Shown: in pieces, positions 37,470 to 48,800 of the stretch | Layout: each line of letters opens with the position of its first letter | Position numbering within the stretch: position 1 is the stretch's first letter | Source of the DNA: Stenogyne calaminthoides | Lineage: Eukaryota > Streptophyta > Magnoliopsida > Lamiales > Lamiaceae | Assembly: GCA_037126765.1 (NCBI GenBank) | Contig: JBBCBC010000037.1 | Location: 12,033,263 to 12,097,262, forward strand | Length of the DNA stretch: 64,000 nt | Direction of reading: 5' to 3' | Made by a program: the position numbers and the translations under genes | Notes under the pieces: generated by a model | The model's input: only the letters and a program-made list of their open reading frames with translations | What the model was told of the DNA's origin: nothing | Database searches by the model: none

Positions 37470-37925
37470 ATCGAATCAAAGGTCTGAAAGATGGTAAATC
37501 TATCAATTTAAGGTTTGAAAGATTTTTTCTATCGATTCAAGGCCTGAAAGATAGAAAACTATCAATCCAGGGCCTAAAAAATAGAAACTAACAATTCGAG
37601 ACTTATAAATTTTAAGGTAATGTTTGGCACTAAACTCTAAATCCTGAACACTAAACCCTAAACCCTAAACGTTGAATCTTAAACCTTGAACCATGAACCC
37701 TAAACCCTCCTAAACCGTAAACCCTAAAAATAAAAACATGAAATAAGGACATGAAATATATATGTCAAACATGGTCTTAAAATTTATAAGCCTCAAATTG
37801 ATAGTTTTTATTTTTCAGGCTCTGAATTGATAGTTTTCTATATTTCAGGTCTTGAATCGATAGAAAAAATATTTCAGGCCTTAAATTGATAGATTTACCA
37901 TATTTTAGACCATGAATTGACATTT
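37470..37925. repeat. Fold-back element with telomere-like repeats in its loop
   Basis: Two arms of about 165 bp (roughly 37470-37635 and 37755-37925) are inverted copies at about 85% by eye. Each arm is itself made of about four repeats of a roughly 35-bp unit containing CTATCAATTCAAGGCCTGAA and ATAG words. Between them, 37640-37735 holds degenerate CCCTAAA repeats (TAAACCCTAAACCCTAAAC and variants). It has no coding capacity. Confidence 0.75.
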
Positions 37926-38061
37926 TTCATTTGGATGAATAATCTTAGACAAGTTAAGTCATGACATGTTTAGGAGTTAAGACAATCTTCTAATTAAAAA
38001 TTAAAATTGAAGAACTAAATTTCATTGTTTAATGCATTTTCAAAATACAGGTAAGTTATTG

Positions 38062-38368
38062 TCAAGTGTGGATAGCTTAAGTGGTTATAACTCCACTATC
38101 TGAGACCCTGAGGTCCCGGGTTAGAGATAAGGAGAGAGAATATTTATTTCCTTTTGTGGTGGTCCCTCTTATTTGGGGATGTGGTTCTGGTTGAGGTTCA
38201 GTGCGGTGCGGTGCGATTGCGGTTCCTAGTTGTAGTTTCGAGTGGTTTCCTTGTTGTGGTGGTTGCGATTCCGATCTACAGCGAAATGATCTTGTCATAC
38301 CCAATGATAGAAGGAATTATTGTAATTGATTATCTTAGGGAACTATTGTAACTTAAAAAAAATATATA
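38062..38368 (+). mobile_element. tRNA-derived SINE (about 307 bp)
   Basis: A 12-bp direct repeat flanks it (GGTAAGTTATTG at 38050-38061 and GGTAGGTTATTG at 38369-38380). Near the left end, TAGCTTAAGTGG (38073-38084) fits a pol III A box, and GGTCCCGGGTTAGAG (38112-38126) fits a decayed B box at the usual distance. The right end is A-rich (CTTAAAAAAAATATATA). Together these indicate a SINE. The short frames inside are not genes. Confidence 0.7.
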
Positions 38369-39800
38369 GGTAGGTTATTGAGGTGTCAAAATTGATGAAA
38401 GTCGTGAGTTTAAATTTTAATTACCACGAGCTTATATTTTTTACAATTGAGTTAATTGCATACGAATTCCGAAGATACAATTTGCATGCTTGGTATCTCT
38501 CGATTATCTCACAATAAAATGACGATTTTTTTTTTAAAGAACAAAAACTTGTACTAAGTTAGTGTAAATTAAATTGACATCTGTCCTTTCCAAATATTTC
38601 GATTTTCCAATTTAATTTTTTTTTAACGTAGCTCTGTTAATCATAAAGTCAAGATAGCATTACTTAGATCAATCCATAATCACAAAGTACTTTTTCTTAA
38701 TTGTTATCATTCAATTGGTATATATAATATGCCCTCTTCGTACTTTGTTTTGATGGCTCTAGTTGAACACTGATAAATTAAAAGTTACGAGTAGGCCGTC
38801 ATATGTGTACAACTTAAAGAACCTAAGTCACGTACAACGTTTAATTAATTTCATAGCCATCATAAGTGAGTTGTAACCATGCATATATATTCAAACTTAT
38901 ACTTGATCGAACCCGTCGTATGATTTATCTATTTTTTAATTTTTAAACAAAATACGATATATTAGTATGATTTATCTAGTGTAAAATATATATGTAATAT
39001 TACAGTATGATTTGCAAGTTATGAGGAAAATGCCTCTAAGGTACATAAAATAGAGAGCAGTGACTCTAAGGTACAAGTGTAATTTTTTGTGACTCTAAGG
39101 TACAAAAAAAATTGCACTTTGTTTGAAAAAAATGCACTTTGTACCTAAGAGTCTCAAGGTGTTTGAGAATGCACATTAGAGCATTGGCCCCGCAAGTTAT
39201 TAGATGACAATAAATTTTATTTAATGCATATCCTAATGTATATAATCACAGTTAATGATTCCTATGTCAATAAAATTAAAATTAAAAAACATGAGCGAAT
39301 ATTCAAATTCAGAAATCAATTAATGAAACGCGTCTCAACTTTTTAAATTTTGCAACTACTTATTGTGTTTCTATAGAAGCTACGTTGTAATTTACAACTT
39401 TATTTAGCTTGGGTAGGTGTATGTAATAATTTAGACATTGTAGTTAATTCTTGGTGGGTCATCTGGTCCAAAATTGGGTTTTAATTATCACCTAAACTAG
39501 TCTTTTGATCGTCTAGTGCATTTTTTTTTTTAAAAAAGAAAAAGTTATCACCTCTGAGAATTTTAAACGGACACATGGTGATAATCTGACAACTAGAATT
39601 ATATGAGATATATAGACCACATATTGGATTTTGGAATAGTGAAGCCAGATTAACTATTTATTTTTTTTTTTTAACCAAAAAAATTACTAATAGAAGATAT
39701 TGTCTTTATAAAACACTGTCTGAAGCCAGCATGTACGTTTCAAGGTACGTACGATCTATGCATTGTCATCGCGCTCTTATCTTTCTTTATACCCAGACAC

Positions 39801-40802
39801 ACTTGTATGAGACTGTCTTACGATGAGACGTAATTTAATTTAAATCATGGACGGATCTATGTACATGATGCACTAGGCTCCGGTCCAGGGCAATTTTTTG
39901 TGAATTCCATATTATTATATATGTATTATGTATAATTGTTTTGAATCTTTTATTTTTTAATTGAGACCGGCAATCTCTTGAGAATTCCATATTATTATGC
40001 ATGTATTATGTATAATTGTTTTGAATCTTTCATTTTTTAATCGAGACCTACTTAGTTCAATTTAAATAGAAGTCAATCATATATTCTTAAAATTAAATTG
40101 GAAGTTCAAGATTTATCCAGTTTATTTCATCAAAAGTAAATCAACTCGACAAAAAATCATATGAGACATGAGAAGGGGTATAAATTAGCTAAAATTAACA
40201 CCCACCCCACCAAAAATGTTAAAGCGTCAATGCCCAAATCATACTCAATCTCACGTGACCGACCGAGATCGCCATCTGCAAGTGTGCATCAATCATCTAT
40301 TTAACATAAAAATTTCAAATCGTATCATTTTTTAAAAAAAAGTATGTATCATTTCTGGTTAATTTATTTTACTAATTAAATTAATTAAGAAAAAAATTCG
40401 TATGAGACAGTCTCATACATGAGATGAGGTACAAATTAGCACAAATCAACACTCATTCATTCCAAATTGTTGACGAGTTATTGCCCAAATTATGTTCCAT
40501 CTCACACAAGTGTGCCTCTTGAATTTTATATGATTTTATGTTTATGTGCCATGACTTTAATGTCTATTTTTTCTCCGTATTGAATTATATCCTTAGATAA
40601 AAGAATAAATGTATAATAATATTTTTTTATATATAAATTTATAATAAATAAATTATCTAATTTAGTTCACCCCACAATTGATTCCTAGATCCGTCCCTGA
40701 TTTAAACATTAAGTCATTAACGCATTAACACTTTGATATGAGTAAATGTTAATTGTGTTAAGTTGTATTCCGTCTCATGCATAAAACCGTCTCATACGAG
40801 TT
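39801..40802. mobile_element. MITE interrupted by a hAT-like insertion
   Basis: ACTTGTATGAGACTGTCTTA at the left and, in reverse complement, ACTCGTATGAGACGGTTTTATG at the right are inverted repeats, each followed by a GATGAGACG or GCATGAGACGG word. Removing the element at 39846-40699 leaves a MITE of about 150 bp. Related ends also occur inside the inserted element (40400-40436). Confidence 0.5.
39846..40699. mobile_element. Non-autonomous hAT-like transposon (854 bp)
   Basis: The ends CATGGACGGATCTATG and, in reverse complement, CAGGGACGGATCTAGG are terminal inverted repeats. The flanks are ATTTAAAT and ATTTAAAC, an 8-bp target duplication with one change, the size made by hAT elements. No transposase remains. 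Inside, a segment of about 79 bp starting GAATTCCATATTATTAT is duplicated in tandem (39902 and 39981). Confidence 0.7.
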
Positions 40803-43238
40803 TTTGTTTTTAATCAATTCATTCATATAAATATGTACTATTTTACAAGGATGTAATAGAAAATTATGTAACGGTTCTAAGACACTTAATAACTGGATGT
40901 CATGTGATAACAACGGATTTATATTTATATCTCATCTCTCAAACAATAATTTATATTTGTTTAATAATACAAATTCTCGTGGTCACATGCTAATCAACAT
41001 AGAAAATGCTTATAATATAGATTATTAAGAAAAAGCCAAAAAAACAGAAAAGAATAATTGTGAACTTTAGTCGTGATTCTTTGCAAGGAACATGCTATGC
41101 CCAAAACAAGAAAGCAGTTTCACATGAATGGATCCTCAATTGTTAGCATAACGACATGCGTAATCATGCAAAATATCCATATTAATATAAATAATATTTA
41201 TTAAAAATAAATTAATGAAACTTAGTGGCATTATTTCATATTTATGTAAGATTAGTCTACTACCATCACTCGGCCACAAATACAATCATTCATTCAGAAA
41301 TATCATGAGAAAATAAGTCAGAGAATTGAAGATGCATGTGACGTTGTAAATTACGCAATGCCATACGAGAAATGTAAGTTACACTAGATAAATTATTTAT
41401 GGTATAATTTTAATTTAAAAAATTAGATCCTAAAAAGATATGTGTCATGTTATCTTTTCAATTAGAGCCTACTGAATAAAAAAAAAAAAAAACCGGAACC
41501 TACGGTTTTTTTGTTTTTTTTTAATGAGAACATATTATATTTTTTTGACTGAATGCAAAGAACGAAAATCATATTCTGAATTCTATGAAGATAGATACAA
41601 GAATGGTTGCTTTTAGAAAAAGATGATAGTTCCATGTTAAATAAAATTGAAACATCCCTCTTTAATCTGTAGTATTTTGTATGGGAGGGGCCATATTAAT
41701 ATTATTGAGCAGTTAAGTGCATTCAGATCACTCCAACAAATGGGCCGCAGGTACCTAAAAACATTATATATGGGCCCACCCTTGCCCCAGATTTTTTATA
41801 CATATTTCACACAAGTTTGTATATATTTTGCTACAATATTTCTACTATTCTGTATTAAAATTGACTTCATAAAAAATCTTAAACAGAAAATGAAAGGAAG
41901 TAATAATAAATGGGAGTCAGAGTGTATTGTGTTCCGGTACTTTTCTTTTTCCTGTTGCATAATTCAAAATGTTGTGTAATTGTATCTTTAACAATTTATA
42001 GTTGAATGCAAAAATAATAAAAATAAAGAGACAAAAAGCATAGAAACACTAGATGCATACAAAAACTATTAAAAGTGGGTTTTAATTTCTATAAATTATT
42101 TGTCAAAAAAAAATAATCTATAAATTAAAGCATGTTCTAATTATATTGCGTGAATGTATTTTTCAGGAAACTTATTACAAGATCAGACTCAAACTGATAT
42201 TTTACTCCAATTGATTTAAATTATTATGCACTTAATTGTTGCAAGTTTTGTGAATAGAAAAGGTTTGCATATACAATAAAAACCCCATACTACTCTATAT
42301 ATGAATAAATTCTCTATAGTAATAAAAAATCACGGTTCCAACTCGGGACCAATTATATTTAGGAATAAACCTCACATTGTAATAAGACATACTTTTTTTC
42401 GGTACCGTCTTAAGGATTTATGCCTCCATATAAAAATAAATTACATTATGTATAAAAATTTATATATAATTACAATTAAGATGACCTAAAATATTTATCT
42501 ATGGTTAATTGTGACAACATATTAATTTTATGCCTTGTCACTATATTCTTCAATTTGTGTGTCGTGATAACTTCTCCACATAAATACTTGCTTGTTGAAG
42601 CAAAAAATGATTACATCCTTCAATATTGAACAAACATTTATACACATGTGATCAATAACTATTGTTTAGTTCATAAATACATGCATATTAGCTGATACAT
42701 GTATTTTATATACTTTGAAAATGAATGTATTTATTATTAGATATATGAATTTGTTAATAAATTTACATACATGTAGTATAATATGTATTATTTAAAAAAA
42801 AATATTCTATGCAAAACTCTATTTAAAAATAATCTCCCTATACTTATAGTAATATTTTTTTTTGGTCCCGATAATAGATTACGAAGTTTTTACTGTATAT
42901 ACACATAGGGAAAGAAAGTGGGGTTTAATGGATAGAGTGACATTACTCTTATTTTGTTCCATCAGAGATTGAGACAATGGCCTGTGGCTGGGTCCTTACT
43001 TTTCCTTATTGTTTTTTATTTAATAATTTCCGAATTGTAACTGGTTTATAACTTTATAGATTTTCCTTTTCTTTTTCATTTTTTTTTTTTTGCATTAATA
43101 GAACATGGGCTTCTTGTGCTATGGGCTTTACGTAAATCTGTATTGGGTTTTGAAATGGCAATATCTTTTGGGCTTTAAATTTTGCGCTGCGGCTAATGCA
43201 AATAACGGTCTCTTCCTCATAAGTCTGATCTCATCATT
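40803..43238. other. AT-rich intergenic DNA, no gene seen
   Basis: The longest open frame, 110 codons at 41647, has no recognisable domain and biased AT-rich codons. It is not called as a gene. No transposon ends were identified with confidence. Confidence 0.4.
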
Positions 43239-43240
43239 TA

Positions 43241-43551
43241 CTCCCTCTGCCCTTCTAAATTTAGCACAAACTAATAAAATACACCCCATCCGTTCCATTA
43301 ATTTGTTCACACTTTATTTTTCTTTTTCGCTACGTTTCAATATTTTATTCACATCCTAAAAATTAAATTCTTATTTATAAATTTAAACAAAATATCATTA
43401 CTTTTTTATCAAACATACACACATACAAATCAACTCATATCTTTACCTCATACATAAATGTTTATAAAATTTCCCCTCAAAATCCTACTCATTATTATAT
43501 TTTTTAGTGTGTATCCATTCACATATGAACAAATTAATAGGACAGAGGGAG
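43241..43551. mobile_element. Stowaway-like MITE (311 bp) with duplicated left end
   Basis: CTCCCTCTGCCC at the left and GGACAGAGGGAG at the right are terminal inverted repeats flanked by TA (43239-43240 and 43552-43553). A second internal left end, CCATCCGTTCCATTAATTTG at about 43286, pairs better with the right end, suggesting one copy inserted in or rearranged with another. Confidence 0.7.
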
Positions 43552-44109
43552 TAATTTGTTATACTTGAAATTTTAAATTTTATCTACAAAATTCTTTATA
43601 TATTTTTAGTTTTGGAATGACTAAATGAAAAAGTTGTACTCCAAATATACATTAAATAAGAACATACGACGAACAAAAAACGAAAACTGGATTATCTTTT
43701 TTTTTTCAGGAGAGTGTATTATATTACATGATCTGTGACGAAGTGGAATAGTTCAACCAATTAGAACACAACTACTTATACCGTGAAATAATGAATTCGA
43801 GTATCATTTGTCCAATTAAAAAAAATAAAATTATATTATATTACATGATCTGTGATGTATGGGCACATCTGAATCATGTTTTAATAAAAAATTGATTCAT
43901 AGATTATAATGAAGTTCCATATCATAAATGAGACATGAGACTTTTTTTACTTAAAATTCGCTCATAAATATTATTCTTACATCCAGTACTTATTACCGTA
44001 CTCCAACACTATTAAGTCACTGCATTAAACTAGTCTCTTAACCTTAAAAAAAGTAATAACGAAACACAATTGCATCATAAATTATTTTTCATTTTCCATT
44101 TGAACAAGT

Positions 44110-44310
44110 TCTCGGTGAAACTTGTTTGTAATATGAAATTTATATCGTTTAAACTTATAAATTAATAACATAATATTTATTAATTGATACTACTATACTT
44201 AAAAACTAATATCATATCACTAAATGCTTTATGTATTAATTTATAAAAATAATATTATTAATTTATGAACGAAATAATATCAATTTCACACCGTTAACAA
44301 AATTCAAACG
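44110..44310. mobile_element. AT-rich MITE, second copy of the GTGAAACTTGTTCA family
   Basis: The left end is GTGAAACTTGTTTGTAATATG. The right end, in reverse complement, is GTGTGAAATTGATATTATTTC. The interior is AT-rich, with TTATAAATTAATA words shared with the copies at 4665 and 57165. Confidence 0.5.
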
Positions 44311-45132
44311 GAGAGTTTGTGTTCTCAATGGACCAAAAAGTAAGTTTGATTGATTGAACAAATGAAAATCCTTTCTTTTATTTTATGAATACAGGAAATT
44401 TTCTTAAGGATAGCATTTTTTTTTTTTTAAATCCCTATATTTTTTAAAAATGAAATGTTCACACAATTGAAGAATAATCAATTACTTGAAGGATTTCAAA
44501 CATACATCTTGAGACAATCTTATATAAGACATACATATAAATTAAATGGAAAAAGGTAAATCTAGACCCTCAAAATATTATCATTATCACAAGTTTAAAT
44601 AAGCCTTTAATTTTTCATTTTTTTTTTGGCATCCATGCCCGTCAAGTATTATTCTAGGCCCAATCAAAACCTTGATATTTTTTTACGTGTAAAAAAAACA
44701 ATATTTTTACGTGTAAATATCATGCAAAAGTTGGGAAACATCATAATTTTTATATTTTTTTTAAACGTATTCATTTCATAATTTTTGAAAACGTATAAAA
44801 AATTGGGAAACATATTCATTCATAAATAAGAAATACTAAAAAAATAACCCAAATCTTGTTAGCCAATTAATAAGAAAATTTGCTTTTACTTTTATTAATA
44901 GAAATACATTTTTATTTAGCTTTAGAGTAGTAATACATTACATTAAAGGGCATATTTGTTCAACTTAAAAAGGTTATTTGATTTTTATTTTGGATTTCTT
45001 GTTATTTTAAATAAGGTACATTTATGAGTTTAAATAAGGTACTTCAAATTCAACCAAGTCCTTAATGTATCTTTTGGTGTAAATTAAGGGTTCATCGTGT
45101 ATGTGAAAAAACGAATACCAATATAACATAAA
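44311..45132. other. AT-rich intergenic DNA, no gene seen
   Basis: Only homopolymer runs and short AT-rich words. No support for a gene. Confidence 0.4.
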
Positions 45133-45849
45133 GGGCAAAGTAATTTTATAGTCTCTTAACTTGACCAAATTTTGATTTCAGTTTCCTTAACGTTTTCATT
45201 TTGAAGTTAATCATTTAACTATTGATGTGATGTGACATTTTCTATTTAATTTTTTTATAAAAAGGTAGTTAAATATACTGTATAGTCTTTAAAAGATAGT
45301 TAAATTTAAATTTTTAAAAAATATAATAATCTGAAAAATTAAATAAAATTTAAAAAAAAAATTTAAAAAAAAATAAAAATTCTAAGGAACCATATGTTTA
45401 ATTATAACTTTTCTGATAACACCACATGCTTAATTTATAGCAAGCCATCTTTATATATTTAATTAATTTTTTTAATATTTTTCAGTTTTTAGTTAGTTTT
45501 AAGGATTTATTTTTTAACTGATCTTTTTAATATTTTATTTTTAAAAATATAGATTCTTTTTTGAATATTTAGTTGATTATTTTAAGTTCTTTTAGCTTTA
45601 ATTGATTTTGAAGATATTTTTTAAAAAATTTAGATTAAATATACTTTTTTTTATTAAAAAAATTTAATAGCCTAAAGATTATACTATATGATAGCAGGTA
45701 AAATGGACAAAATCAAAATAAATGTTTATTTTTTTTTTTTTTTTGAAAGAAAAATAAATGTTTAGTTAAATGACTAATTTCAAAGTGATAAAATTAAGGG
45801 GACTGAAACTAAAATTGAGAAGTTAAGGAACTAAGAATTTACCTTGCCC
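45133..45849. mobile_element. Mutator-like MITE with about 90-bp inverted repeats (717 bp)
   Basis: The left end GGGCAAAGTAATTTTATAGT and the right end in reverse complement GGGCAAGGTAAATTCTTAGT begin inverted repeats that stay similar for about 90 bp. The flanks TAACATAAA and TAATATAAA are a 9-bp target duplication with one change, as for Mutator-like elements. The interior is AT-rich and non-coding. Confidence 0.7.
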
Positions 45850-45879
45850 TAATATAAACTTGAAAGTGAGAACAATAGG

Positions 45880-48800
45880 GAAACATTACCTCATTTGTGA
45901 AGAATTGAGCTGATTCTGAACAAAGATGCAAATCATATGCTCAAAACTCATACTAAATTAGCTCAGCTAAGTGTGCATCATCAATCATCCCTTCATCCCT
46001 GCTAATCAGTGTTTCATACAAGACCTGATACTTAAAGACGAACACATCAAGAATTGATACCCAATGAAAAATAAGGAAACATGTCCAATAGTCGGATATA
46101 TCAATATATTTCATACAGCAGAGGATAATTTCAAGAAATGAAACTTGAACAATATAAAAGAAACAAGCATAGGGCTCAACATAAAACATGAATTCACTAT
46201 TACTACTACCTCTTTCACAAATATGTTGGTGTGAAGATACTCGGGTGATTTTTCATATTGATTAAATTTAAATATGCAATCACTATTGCATTAGTACGAA
46301 TAATCAGCAGTAAAAAAGAAAGTGTATCAAAATGATAATGCTACAAGCACATGGGAATTATTCTCATATGAAGAAAGTACGCAGGCAGAAATAATGGAAA
46401 TATTTCATAATGTTACTGGTATAAAATAAAAAACGTATTTGAATTTTGTATATTTTTGGGATTGTGAATTTTGTAGGATTTGATAAAGTAGAATTTTGAA
46501 AATGTAGATGATAGAAATAATACTGTATTGTAAAAAAGTAATAATATAGAAATAATTAAATGATTATGTTCTTTCAAAAAAAAAAATTGAATGATTATGT
46601 AATGATTGATGTGTTTGTATTGAAAAGGAGGAAGAGTATTGAGTTGGATAGATAATAACAATTGAAAAGTGTATGATAGATAATTGATAGTGTATTGAAA
46701 ATTGTGTTTGAAAAATGTAAAATAGGTGTGTTATAGGTATTATAGAGTATAATTTTTTAGGATTTAAAATCCTATACCGAAATCCTAATAAGAAAACATA
46801 GATTTGAGATTTGAAATTTCAAAAACACTCCCCAAACCATAAACAAACAAAGCCTAACTATCAAATCTGATGCTACATGTACCTTATTAAAATGAAAACA
46901 TGCATGGAAATAGGAGCTATAAAAAAAAAAAAAAAAATCCCAAATCTTTCTTACCTCTTCAGGGTATTGTCCCTCTTGCTTGAGACTCTTGAGGAGAAAC
47001 TGTTTTTCGTGATCACTAGGATAGGTTCTCAGATCATGTGCTCCAGAAGCTGGAGGATATATTGACACATGTTAGTAGAGCACAATAAAATATACGGGTA
47101 TAAACAAAGATATTCAACAAAATACATACAACGGGTATGAATAGTGATTTTAACGTGATATACTAGTAGAAACTTAATTTTATAAAATGAGATGAAATTA
47201 GTGTTCTACCCTAGCTAACATGTATTAGAAATTATAGGCACAAGAACTAAGATGAAAATAGCATCACCAATCCACATAAAAATATGTTGAGATCATTAAG
47301 AACCAACCTTTTGCATAACTAGAATATATTTTGTTGTATCAACAGAAAGATCACTGTGTCTCATTGCTTTTAAGGTTCTTTGTCATTTGATGTTTCGATT
47401 TTGTCCCTCATAATTTCTTCCACTATTATTCCCAATGGTTTGTATGATATCCTTAGTGGCACCAGACAAATAATCTCGATCAAAATAAGGCATATCGGGC
47501 TGCTACTGTTATCTGAAGTTGGGTTTCAAGGAAATGGCCATAAAAATTAGTGAAACTCAACACAACATTTTCAGCCTTGGCTTTTGTGGATGCACTAGTC
47601 TAGAAAGAGGTAGCAGGAAAAAGGCAGAACAATAAGATACTAGTACTACTGAATCAACTTACTTGAACTTGTTTTTTCTGATTCTCATAACTTCGTATGT
47701 TACCTTCCCCACCCCCCCCCCCCCAAATATAGGTAAACCCATATTTAGCTGGTTCCAGAACCATGTTTCTTGCTGTAATCAAAGATACCCAATCTGCATT
47801 TTACACAAGCAAAAACAAAAAACAAACAGCTCAAGTAAATCACAATTTATAAATGATAAATAAAAGAAATAAGGTGACAGAATGATAACCAGTATTTTAT
47901 GATATACGAAGGCAATTTCAGGCAGAAATACTTCATTGAGTCAAGACATGAGATCCTTCATTTGGATTCCTGCAGTCTGGTCCGAAGACTGGGACATACA
48001 TCACAAACTGACATATGGATGTACCTTCAATATTTTGGAACAATAGAATCACCTGCATGAAAACAATTGTTAATTTCTGCCAATAAAAAGTGGTAACAAA
48101 ACCTCTACCATAGAACAAAGATTAGCATGTCTGAATTGCAAACTCAAGACTTGGATTAATATGGAAACTCTGTTAGATAAGCTCATTGTGGAGAATATCT
48201 AAACGCTGTTGTTTCATTTTTAATTGTTTATTGCAAGCTAAAGCCACTCTAACTAACAGATCCGATGCTACAGATTACCTATTAAAATGAAAACGTGCCA
48301 TGGAAATATAGGCGCTATAAAAAGAAAAGGCTAGTCATACATCATTATGAAATATATACCGAACCTCTTGTTTGGGTTCCCGGACCCTGCTCCAAACTCT
48401 TGGATCTATGTCACAAATAGGATCACCTACATTAACACAACTGTTATTTTTTGCCAATAGAAATTGGTATCAAAATCTCTACACATAGAACAAAGATCAG
48501 TATGTATGAATTGCACACTCAAACCTTTATATTTATACTGAAACTCGATTGGATAAGTCTCATTGTGGAGAATATCTGAAAACTTCTGCTTCACTTTTTA
48601 TTGTTTATTGACACCTAAAATCAACTATATGATCCAATGCTAAAATATGTCATGCAAATAGGTGCTATGAAAAAAAAGGCTAGCCATGATGATAAGCAGC
48701 TGAAAAAGATGACTCTGAGTTGGGGCATTGCCAGCAAGGGAACACACTCTTTAAATTGAAAGCAAGAAGACTTACTTGACTTCCCATTCTGCCCTAATTC

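Noticed and set aside
41647..41979. 110-codon plus-strand frame in intergenic DNA
   Set aside because: AT-driven composition, no domain, no splice or promoter context; probably chance.
47701..47725. Run of C residues
   Set aside because: A homopolymer of about 12 bases; no larger structure around it, and it may vary by sequencing error.
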